A stretch of 41,203 nucleotides of DNA. It comes from Deferribacteraceae bacterium UBA1873. GTDB taxonomy: Bacteria > Chrysiogenota > Deferribacteres > Deferribacterales > Flexistipitaceae. Position 1 is the first letter of the stretch. The number at the start of each line of letters is the position of its first letter. Shown one piece after another: positions 7,864 through 14,884 of this stretch. The DNA lies in assembly GCA_002338145.1 (NCBI GenBank), contig DDHP01000010.1:1-41203 (forward strand). Reading direction: 5' to 3'. Below the pieces are notes generated by a model. It was given only the letters and a program-made list of their open reading frames with translations. It had not been told where the DNA came from and searched no databases. The translations under genes and the position numbers were made by a program.

Positions 7864-9077
7864 AAATTAAGAAATATGAAGTTTATGATATGAAAGAAGC
7901 TCTGAAAATGATCAAGAGGGATTTGGGGCCGGATGCAGTCATTCTCTCTTCACGAAAAATTGTAAAAAATGGCAGTTTTGGGCTGTTTTCCAAGCCGGTA
8001 ATTGAAGTAACTGCTGCAGTGGACTATCAGGCGAAGAGGGAGAGCAAAAGTGCGAATAAGCAGAATGCTGATCAAAAAGAAATATATGATTTTAAAGGGA
8101 ATTTTCAGCAGCATGAACCAAATTTTACTCAAAATGACGATAATTTGGATAAGGTTACCGAATTAATAAATAACTTAGGACTGAACAGGTTTGAGTCATT
8201 GATTAATGATGTTGGAGACATAAAAAAACAAATAAATGAAATGAAATCAGCGTTTTCCTCAAATATGGTCGTTGATTTGGATTCCCCCCTGAAAGAGTAT
8301 TATCAACTGATGCTGAAAAATGAGATGGACGATGTTATTGCGTACAAATTTTTGAAAAAGATTGAAAAAAGAGTTGCAGCTGCAGGCGGCGGGAAGCTTC
8401 AGATAAAAAATATGATTATTCAATTCCTTGCTGAAGTGATTCCTGTTGAGAAAGATTATTTCAGTTCCCTGAAGCAGAAAGTAGTTGCTTTTGTGGGGCC
8501 TACCGGTGTTGGAAAGACGACCACAATTGCCAAACTTGCGGCTAACTTATCCCTTAAACTGAAGAAAAAAGTGTGCCTTATATCTATTGATACTTTTCGG
8601 ATAGGTGCTGTGGAGCAGTTGAGGACATATGCCGAGATTGTTGACGTACCTTTATTTGTGGCCTCTACCCCTGAAGAACTTAAGAATATAATAGCAAAAT
8701 GCAGGGAGTACGACTATATCTTTATGGATTCCATGGGAAGAAGCCAGTATGATGAGAACCAAATCAGTGAACTGAACGCTTTTATGGATGTAAGTCCTTT
8801 TATTAGTGTTGTTCTTGTATTGTCCATGAGCTGTAATCATATGGAGCTTTTTGATACTTTTGACAGATATTCCAGACTGAAGCCGGAATATGTTATTTTT
8901 TCCAAGCTGGATGAAACAAAATATTTCGGTCCAATGGTTAACTTGCCTGTTATTAAACGCGCACCTATACTCCTGCTAACAAACGGTCAGAATGTACCGG
9001 AAGACATGGAGATTCCTGATGGCAAGAAGATTGCTAAATCTATATTGAACGAAATACCTACTGTATGGAGAAGTTAA
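7860..9077 (+). CDS. flhF: Flagellar SRP-family GTPase FlhF
   Basis: A 405-residue GTPase that recruits the first basal-body components to the cell pole. The N-terminal MKIKKYEVYDMKEALKMIKR with DLGPDAVILSSR is the conserved FlhF B-domain start. A variable basic and acidic region follows, then an NG domain with P-loop GPTGVGKTTTIAKLAA, IDTFRIGAVEQL, and the specificity motif SKLDET. The usual DTAGRS switch reads DSMGRS here, a modest deviation. The start overlaps the flhA stop (ATGA) and flhG follows after one base, so translation is probably coupled. The FlhG activator motif in the next gene fits a working FlhF-FlhG pair. Confidence 0.96.
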   Translation: MKIKKYEVYDMKEALKMIKRDLGPDAVILSSRKIVKNGSFGLFSKPVIEVTAAVDYQAKRESKSANKQNADQKEIYDFKGNFQQHEPNFTQNDDNLDKVTELINNLGLNRFESLINDVGDIKKQINEMKSAFSSNMVVDLDSPLKEYYQLMLKNEMDDVIAYKFLKKIEKRVAAAGGGKLQIKNMIIQFLAEVIPVEKDYFSSLKQKVVAFVGPTGVGKTTTIAKLAANLSLKLKKKVCLISIDTFRIGAVEQLRTYAEIVDVPLFVASTPEELKNIIAKCREYDYIFMDSMGRSQYDENQISELNAFMDVSPFISVVLVLSMSCNHMELFDTFDRYSRLKPEYVIFSKLDETKYFGPMVNLPVIKRAPILLLTNGQNVPEDMEIPDGKKIAKSILNEIPTVWRS

Positions 9078-9078
9078 A

Positions 9079-9918
9079 GTGGATCAGGCACAAAACTTGA
9101 GAAAGATGGCGTGGGACAATAAAAGAAGTGCTGTTTATGTGACCGTTTCCAGCGGTAAAGGTGGAGTTGGGAAAACAAATATGGCGGTAAATATTGCTTA
9201 TAGCTTGGTTGGTGATGGGAAAAAAGTTCTTGTGTTTGATGCTGACCTGGGTCTTGCAAATGTAGATGTTTTACTTAATGTTACTGTCAACAAAACTGTA
9301 AAGGATTTGCTGGAAAAAAAAGCAAAAATTGAAGATATTATAGTAAAAAACGTGGGTGGTGTGGATATTTTCCCTGCATCAAGCGGGTTTTTGAGGCTGA
9401 CAACGCTTAGCGATGAAGATTATGACATTCTTACGGATGCATTTATTAAAATGGATAAAATGTATGATGTTATTATTTTTGATACCGGTGCAGGAATTTC
9501 CGAAAATGTGATTAAATTTGCAACATTGGCAGATTTTTTTATCGTTATAACTCAGCCGGAGCCCACAGCCGTTACTGATGCTTATGCCCTTATGAAGGTT
9601 GTGAAAAGTGAGTACAATATAGATAAAATGTTTGTAGTTATAAATCGTGTGAAAGATGAATCAGCCGGGAAAAAAGTCTTTGATAATCTGCAGAAGGTTG
9701 TGGATAAGTTTTTGCAGATTAAGCTTGAATGGCTTGGCAGTCTCAGGGAAGATCCTGCGGTTTTGAAAGCGGTTAGAAATCAGAAAGTTGTTTTTAATTC
9801 ACACCCTGGCTGCGGATATGTAAAAGATATTGATAAAATTGCTTCGAGGATAATAGGTCGCAAAGTTGATGTTAAAAATAACAAGATATCTAATTTCTTG
9901 AAGAGGTTTCTGTCATGA
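9079..9918 (+). CDS. flhG: MinD-like ATPase FlhG (FleN/YlxH), flagellar number regulator
   Basis: A 279-residue ParA/MinD-type ATPase that limits flagellar number and stimulates FlhF. The N-terminal DQAQNLRKM is the DQAxxLR motif known to activate FlhF GTPase. The deviant Walker A SSGKGGVGKTN, the DADLGLANVD box and IIFDTGAGIS (Walker B region) follow. The C-terminal end NFLKRFLS is basic and amphipathic and may bind membrane as in MinD. The start is GTG at 9079, one base after the flhF stop. The stop overlaps the next gene as ATGA. Confidence 0.95.
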   Translation: MDQAQNLRKMAWDNKRSAVYVTVSSGKGGVGKTNMAVNIAYSLVGDGKKVLVFDADLGLANVDVLLNVTVNKTVKDLLEKKAKIEDIIVKNVGGVDIFPASSGFLRLTTLSDEDYDILTDAFIKMDKMYDVIIFDTGAGISENVIKFATLADFFIVITQPEPTAVTDAYALMKVVKSEYNIDKMFVVINRVKDESAGKKVFDNLQKVVDKFLQIKLEWLGSLREDPAVLKAVRNQKVVFNSHPGCGYVKDIDKIASRIIGRKVDVKNNKISNFLKRFLS

Positions 9919-10118
9919 AAGGTATTCATGGTTATTTGGCATTACTGCTTGCCAGTATGGCTTTTATATTTTCCTTTATGTTTAAATATTTTGTTGATAT
10001 GATTTCATTAGGACCTATTTTCAGAGATTTGGTGATGTTTTTGGGAATTTACCTTTTGTCCAAGAAAATATTGCGGTATGTGGAAGATATTTATCAAAAT
10101 TATAGGAATATTGGTTGA
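9915..10118 (+). CDS. Small two-helix membrane protein between flhG and fliA
   Basis: A 67-residue protein with two predicted membrane helices (around residues 7-30 and 36-50) and a charged C-terminal tail KKILRYVEDIYQNYRN. It overlaps flhG by ATGA and runs into fliA, so it belongs to the operon. It has no recognised domain. From memory, Helicobacter and Campylobacter also carry a small unnamed gene between flhG and fliA, which suggests a conserved though unassigned flagellar role. The function is unknown. Confidence 0.8.
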   Translation: MKGIHGYLALLLASMAFIFSFMFKYFVDMISLGPIFRDLVMFLGIYLLSKKILRYVEDIYQNYRNIG

Positions 10119-10846
10119 ATATGACAGCTTATACGGAGAGTGTTTTTAGTGAAAAACAAAAAGAAGAACTGACCAAAGAGTTTATTCCCAGGATAAAAGC
10201 CTGGGTTCTTAGAATTCATGGTACTTTGCCAGATTCGGTGGATGTTGATGATCTTTTTTCAGCAGCCTGTATGGGGTTTGTTGAGTCTTTGAACCGTTAT
10301 GATAAATCAAAAAATGTTGAGTTTTACTCATATGCAGAACGAAGAATCAAGGGAGCAATTCTTGATGCCTTAAGACAGATGGATTTTTTGCCCAGAAACC
10401 TTAGAAACAAAGTGAAAGATTTGGAAAGCAAGATTGCCGATATTAGCTCCAAGCTGGGCAGAAGACCTACCGTTGAAGAAATCAGTGAACATACAGGAGT
10501 GGATACGGAGGATATCTACAAACTTTTAAGTGTTATAGAAAATGGCAATATCGCAAGCTTGGATGCTTCCGCCGGGGAAGACAGTGATAGCACACTTATC
10601 GATTTTATAAAAAGCAATTTTGCAACCCCGGATGAGAATATAGAAAAAGAGGAGCTTATTAATACGTTAGGGGCAGCTATTGAGGGTTTGTCGGAAAAAG
10701 AGCGGATGGTGGTAACGTTATACTATTACGAAGAACTTACAATGAAAGAGGTGGGCAGTGTCCTTGATATTACTGAATCAAGGATTTCCCAAATTCATTC
10801 ATCGGCTATGAAGAAGCTGCAAAGAAAACTGGAGGACATTGTATGA
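10115..10846 (+). CDS. fliA: RNA polymerase sigma-28 factor FliA
   Basis: A 243-residue alternative sigma factor of the FliA/WhiG family that transcribes late flagellar genes. Region 2 holds VDVDDLFSAACMGFVESLNRYD and FYSYAERRIKGAILDALRQMD, region 3 has LGRRPTVEEISEHTGV, and region 4 contains the helix-turn-helix ELTMKEVGSVLDITESRISQIHSSA. I use TTG 10115, which has AGGA seven bases upstream and overlaps the previous stop; ATG 10121 is a close alternative. The two sigma-28 promoters at 5249-5275 and 38486-38512 are its obvious targets. No anti-sigma flgM is seen. The stop overlaps cheB (ATGA). Confidence 0.95.
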   Translation: MNMTAYTESVFSEKQKEELTKEFIPRIKAWVLRIHGTLPDSVDVDDLFSAACMGFVESLNRYDKSKNVEFYSYAERRIKGAILDALRQMDFLPRNLRNKVKDLESKIADISSKLGRRPTVEEISEHTGVDTEDIYKLLSVIENGNIASLDASAGEDSDSTLIDFIKSNFATPDENIEKEELINTLGAAIEGLSEKERMVVTLYYYEELTMKEVGSVLDITESRISQIHSSAMKKLQRKLEDIV

Positions 10847-11898
10847 ACAGAATCAAAGTTCTGGTTGTTGATGATTCAGCCTTTATGAGGAAAGCTATAG
10901 AAAATATGCTTAAGAAAGATCCTGAAATAGAGGTGGCCGGTTTTGCAAGAAACGGAAAAGATGCGATTGAAAAGATAGAAGAGCTAAAACCTGATATCGT
11001 AACATTGGATATAGAAATGCCTATTATGGATGGTCTCAGTGCGCTTAAAAAAATTATGAGCACAAATCCGATACCGGTAATAATGGTAAGTTCTCTTACA
11101 ACGGAGGGTGCTGAAGCAACCATTGAAGCACTTGATGCCGGGGCGCTGGATTTTATTCCCAAAGACAAGAGTTTTGCCACGTTCGGTATAATGAAGATTG
11201 AAAAGGAGCTTATTGAAAAAGTAAAGTATTTCGCAAGAAAAAAAGTTTTCAGACCAAAACCCCAAAAACAGGAAAAAGTGCAGATTGCAACAAAACAAAC
11301 TGCACGGATGCCGGCTCCGCAGGGTCCGAAAAAATCTATTGTTGCAATTGGTACTTCAACAGGTGGTCCTCAATCATTGCAAAAAGTTATTCCAGCTTTG
11401 CCTGGTGATCTTGGAAAACCTGTTTTGATTGTCCAGCATATGCCGCCCAATTTTACTAAATCCCTTGCAACCAGACTTAATTCCTTGAGTCAGCTTGAAG
11501 TTGTTGAGGCACAGGGTAAGGAGAAGCTTGAGCCGGGGGTTGTTTTTATTGCAAAAGGCGGTTTTCAGTTAAAGGTTCGTCGTGTTGGGTCGAATTACTA
11601 TACAGAAATTGTGGATGATTCCAAAAATGTTTTACATATACCAAGTGTGGATGTTATGGTTTCCTCAGTTGCTGATAACTTTGGTTCTAAAGCTTTGGGG
11701 GTAATTATGACCGGTATGGGAAGTGACGGTCTCAAAGGCGTGCAGCTTTTGAAAAGCAAAGGTGGAGCAGTGATAGCACAGGATAAAGATTCGTGTGTAG
11801 TTTACGGGATGCCAAGGGCGGTTATTGAAGCTAATCTTGCGGATGCTGTTGTCCCTCTGGGGGAAATTGCACACTCTATTGTTCAATATTGTAAATGA
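10843..11898 (+). CDS. cheB: Chemotaxis methylesterase/deamidase CheB
   Basis: A 351-residue two-domain protein that demethylates chemoreceptors when phosphorylated by CheA. The receiver domain has Asp10/Asp11 and the phospho-acceptor Asp56 (TLDIEMP). After a basic Pro/Gln linker (residues ~135-163) the esterase domain carries the catalytic triad: Ser172 in GTSTGGP, His199 in QHMPP and Asp295 in GMGSDG. It overlaps fliA by four bases and is followed nine bases on by fliM, an unusual place for cheB inside the switch-gene segment. Its partner cheR lies 11 kb downstream in the same block. Confidence 0.96.
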   Translation: MNRIKVLVVDDSAFMRKAIENMLKKDPEIEVAGFARNGKDAIEKIEELKPDIVTLDIEMPIMDGLSALKKIMSTNPIPVIMVSSLTTEGAEATIEALDAGALDFIPKDKSFATFGIMKIEKELIEKVKYFARKKVFRPKPQKQEKVQIATKQTARMPAPQGPKKSIVAIGTSTGGPQSLQKVIPALPGDLGKPVLIVQHMPPNFTKSLATRLNSLSQLEVVEAQGKEKLEPGVVFIAKGGFQLKVRRVGSNYYTEIVDDSKNVLHIPSVDVMVSSVADNFGSKALGVIMTGMGSDGLKGVQLLKSKGGAVIAQDKDSCVVYGMPRAVIEANLADAVVPLGEIAHSIVQYCK

Positions 11899-11907
11899 GG
11901 TTAACTC

Positions 11908-12918
11908 GTGGCTGACATTTTAAGTCAGGAAGAAATTGATGCACTACTTTCAACTGTTGCAGAGGACGGTATAAAAGAAGATTCTGTAGATGAGTTGGAG
12001 TATGTACCGAAAAAAATATCTGTTTATGACTTTAGGAGGCCCGATAGGGTATCAAAGGAACAGTTGCGTTCCATCAGGAATCTTCATGATAAATTTGCAA
12101 GAAACTTCAGCTCCTCACTTTCAAACTATTTGAGAACAATTACTGATATAAACCTCGTAAGTGTTGACCAGATGACTTATGGTGAATTCTTAATGTCTTT
12201 ACCCGATCCCACCAGCTTTAATATTGTAAGTATGATTCCTCTGGAAGGAAATGCTGTTCTTGAAATAAATCCTTCTCTGGTGTTTCCCATAGTGGATAAA
12301 CTTTTAGGTGGCCCGGGACAGCCCTTGTATAAGGTGAGGGAATTGACTGCTTTGGAGCAAAATATTATTGATGGCATAATTAACCAACTGCTAATAGATC
12401 TTGAAGATGTCTGGAAACAGATTATCTCTAACATAAAGTTTAAAAAGGAAATAAGTGAGAACAGCCCTCAGGTTGTTCAGATTGTGGCACAAAACGAAGT
12501 TGTTGTTCTTGTGGTTTTTGAAGTAAAATTTGGTGAAATTTCGGGAATGATTAACCTTTGTTTGCCGGCGATAACACTTGAGCCAATTCTCGGGAAAATA
12601 AATTCTCAGGATTGGCTGATAGGAGCCAAAAAAGAGCGATCCGGGGTTTTTGAAGACAGAATACTACAGCTTCTGGAAGATATTTTGGTACCACTATATG
12701 TGTATGCTGGAGAGACAAAGCTGCAGGTTAATGATATACTTGAATTGTCCGAAGGTGATGTGATAATGCTGAACAGGAAAACGGACCAACCTGCAAATAT
12801 GTATGTTAATAACTTGCTCAAATTCGCTGTTGACCTTGGTGTAGTTGGGGTGCGTAAAGGAGCCAAAGTGAGAAAAATACTGAAGGAGATGGAAAGTGAG
12901 AGAGCAGCTGAGTATTGA
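11908..12918 (+). CDS. fliM: Flagellar motor switch protein FliM
   Basis: A 336-residue C-ring protein that binds phosphorylated CheY and sets rotation direction. The N-terminal ADILSQEEIDALL is the CheY-binding peptide, and the CheC-like middle domain runs from DFRRPDRVSKEQLRSI through about residue 235. The C-terminal SpoA domain (LQVNDILELSEGDVIML) pairs with FliN. The start is GTG 11908 with GAGG upstream. Its end overlaps the next gene by 23 bases, so the two switch proteins are translationally coupled. Confidence 0.96.
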   Translation: MADILSQEEIDALLSTVAEDGIKEDSVDELEYVPKKISVYDFRRPDRVSKEQLRSIRNLHDKFARNFSSSLSNYLRTITDINLVSVDQMTYGEFLMSLPDPTSFNIVSMIPLEGNAVLEINPSLVFPIVDKLLGGPGQPLYKVRELTALEQNIIDGIINQLLIDLEDVWKQIISNIKFKKEISENSPQVVQIVAQNEVVVLVVFEVKFGEISGMINLCLPAITLEPILGKINSQDWLIGAKKERSGVFEDRILQLLEDILVPLYVYAGETKLQVNDILELSEGDVIMLNRKTDQPANMYVNNLLKFAVDLGVVGVRKGAKVRKILKEMESERAAEY

Positions 12919-13798
12919 TGAGATGGCCGGCTACGGGAATTTTCTTGAATTGCTGCAGGAAAATTTTGCCAACAGCCTTTCCACTCTTTTTTCTGAGGAC
13001 GTTATCATAGATGTTCAGGAAAGTGGGAGTGCTGATTCTGATGGACTAAAAGACGGTTTTGAAGGGCAGACTGTTATATATTTCACTGAAAAAGAAAGTG
13101 GTGCCGAGGGAGCTATTCTGTTTAAAACTGTGGATATAACATCACTTGCTGATATGATGATGGGTGATGGAGAAGGTGTTCAGCAACTGGATGATGAGTT
13201 AAAAGATGCTGTAAGTGAACTGTCCACTCAAATGCTTTCCGCCATCAATGTTCCATTTACTGAGAAATTTGATGAAAAAGTAGCTTTTAGTGTTAATACT
13301 GTTGAAGAAATAGGCGAAGATATCAACTTAAGTGAAAACCAGTTTTACTATTCGGATCTTCTGCTTAAAGTAAAGGATAAGCAGATGCCTTTCCGCTTTG
13401 GTATAAGCGATACTTTTTCATCTAAACTGGGAGAGGATGAAACATCTGAAGATACGCTCGAAGATAGTTCTATGAACAATTTTGACAGTAATGAACAGCC
13501 CCAGGCAGCGCCCCAGGTTAGCTCGATGGCTGGTAAATCCAATATGAATATGCTGCTGGATGTTGATATCCCAGTAAGTGTTAAAGTGGGGTCAACTAAA
13601 ATGTTTTTAAAAGACATTGTTGGTCTGGGGCCGGGTAATATCATAGAGCTGGATGAATATGCAGATGAGCCTGTGGAGCTGATGGTTAATGATAAACCTA
13701 TAGCTCGCGGAGAAGTCGTTGTTGTGGATGGCTATTTTGGAATCAGGATAAAAGAAATTATAAGTATTGAAGAACGTATAAAAAAATTAAAAGATTGA
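12896..13798 (+). CDS. fliN: Flagellar motor switch protein FliN (FliY-like, with CheC-type N-terminal domain)
   Basis: A 300-residue switch protein. Residues ~10-180 resemble a CheC/FliY-type domain and the C-terminal ~85 residues are a SpoA/FliN domain (DVDIPVSVKVGSTKMFLKDI and GPGNIIELDEYADEPVELMV). They are joined by an acidic, Gln/Pro-rich linker. A CheC-like signature at DAVSELSTQML has Thr where the conserved Asn of D/S-x3-E-x2-N should be, and only one such motif is visible, so phosphatase activity toward CheY-P looks lost. That fits the separate cheZ downstream. GTG 12896 is supported by GGAG seven bases upstream; ATG 12923 is an alternative. Confidence 0.9.
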   Translation: MREQLSIDEMAGYGNFLELLQENFANSLSTLFSEDVIIDVQESGSADSDGLKDGFEGQTVIYFTEKESGAEGAILFKTVDITSLADMMMGDGEGVQQLDDELKDAVSELSTQMLSAINVPFTEKFDEKVAFSVNTVEEIGEDINLSENQFYYSDLLLKVKDKQMPFRFGISDTFSSKLGEDETSEDTLEDSSMNNFDSNEQPQAAPQVSSMAGKSNMNMLLDVDIPVSVKVGSTKMFLKDIVGLGPGNIIELDEYADEPVELMVNDKPIARGEVVVVDGYFGIRIKEIISIEERIKKLKD

Positions 13799-13822
13799 CA
13801 AATAAGCAAATAATTGGATAAT
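13795..13822 (+). promoter_or_regulatory. Sigma-70-type promoter ahead of cheY
   Basis: TTGACA (13795-13800), a 16-base spacer and GATAAT (13817-13822) sit in the 54-base gap before cheY, the widest gap between flhA and cheY. A short AGAGTA/TACTCT hairpin with T tail (13823-13841) follows and could act as leader structure or a weak terminator. This suggests cheY-cheZ-cheA can be transcribed independently of the upstream flagellar genes. Confidence 0.5.
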
Positions 13823-13852
13823 AGAGTAAATGTACTCTTTTAGGAGGACTAA

Positions 13853-14230
13853 ATGGCTCATGATCACGTTGTGTTAACAGTTGACGACTCTTCTACCATG
13901 AGGCGTATAATAAAGAATACTCTTAATAAGATAGGGTTCTCAAATGTGCTTGAGGCTGCTAATGGTATAGAAGCGCTCGATGTCCTGGCTCAGAATGAAG
14001 TTGATATAGTGGTTACAGATTGGAATATGCCTGAAATGGATGGTTTGACTTTTGTGAAAACACTGAGGGCTAAACCCGAATATAAGGAATTGCCTATTTT
14101 AATGGTTACCACTGAGGCTGCAAAGGAAGATATACTTAATGCTCTCAGAAGTGGAGTTAATAATTATGTAGTAAAGCCATTTACTCCTGATACGTTAAAA
14201 GAAAAGGTGTATAAGCTGCTGGGATTATAA
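13853..14230 (+). CDS. cheY: Chemotaxis response regulator CheY
   Basis: A 125-residue single receiver domain. The acidic pair is Asp11/Asp12, the phospho-acceptor is Asp56 in VVTDWNMPEMDGL, the switch threonine lies in MVTTEA, and the conserved lysine lies in YVVKPF. These are the canonical features of a CheY that binds FliM when phosphorylated by CheA. AGGAGG six to seven bases before ATG 13853 is a strong ribosome binding site, suiting an abundant protein. cheZ follows after three bases. Confidence 0.97.
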   Translation: MAHDHVVLTVDDSSTMRRIIKNTLNKIGFSNVLEAANGIEALDVLAQNEVDIVVTDWNMPEMDGLTFVKTLRAKPEYKELPILMVTTEAAKEDILNALRSGVNNYVVKPFTPDTLKEKVYKLLGL

Positions 14231-14233
14231 AAT

Positions 14234-14869
14234 ATGTCTGAAGAACTTAAAGATATTAACGAGCTTATAGATATTGCAAAAAAAATCAATGAGGGCAAAT
14301 ATGACCTTGTTAATATACAGCTTGACCCGGAAAGTGAGCTTTTTGATCTGGCGAACTATTTTAATGATGCCATAAAAAAACTCGGGACTGTTAGTGACAC
14401 AGTTGAAGACTCATACGAAGATCTGCCGGCTTTTCAGCGGGTATTGAAAGAAGTTGTCCGCGACACAGAAAAAGCCTCGGAATCTCTTTTAACACTCTCT
14501 GATAAGCTCAATTTTAATATAGACGCTTTTAAGGAAGATTATGACCAGCTTATTAATAAGATTCAGGAAGGTGATATCGATTATGCCAAAGGACTTATTG
14601 ACAGATTAAAAGATAGAACCACCAGCGGGCAGGATATATGTTTTGATATGATTTCTTCGCTGGAATTCCAGGACATTACAAAGCAGAAAGTTGACAAGCT
14701 TATAAAAATAGTAAGGGATTTGGAAAGAAAAATAGCTGATATTGTTATTAAATTGGGGATAAAGGATAATAAAATAGATATTAACAAACTTAACAGACTT
14801 GGAGATAAAGATAACATACTTGAAGATCAGGATTTAGTCGACGAACTTTTGAAAGAGTTTGGGATGTAG
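14234..14869 (+). CDS. cheZ: CheY-P phosphatase CheZ
   Basis: A 211-residue helical protein. The active-site helix reads SLEFQDITKQKVDKLI, with Asp147 and Gln151 spaced as in the enteric CheZ catalytic pair. The C-terminal VDELLKEFGM matches the amphipathic CheY-binding tail of CheZ. The long central helices would form the dimeric four-helix bundle. It is three bases downstream of cheY and 15 bases upstream of cheA. CheZ outside Proteobacteria is less common, but the two diagnostic motifs make the call firm. Confidence 0.9.
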   Translation: MSEELKDINELIDIAKKINEGKYDLVNIQLDPESELFDLANYFNDAIKKLGTVSDTVEDSYEDLPAFQRVLKEVVRDTEKASESLLTLSDKLNFNIDAFKEDYDQLINKIQEGDIDYAKGLIDRLKDRTTSGQDICFDMISSLEFQDITKQKVDKLIKIVRDLERKIADIVIKLGIKDNKIDINKLNRLGDKDNILEDQDLVDELLKEFGM

Positions 14870-14884
14870 TAAGGAGGATGCTAT

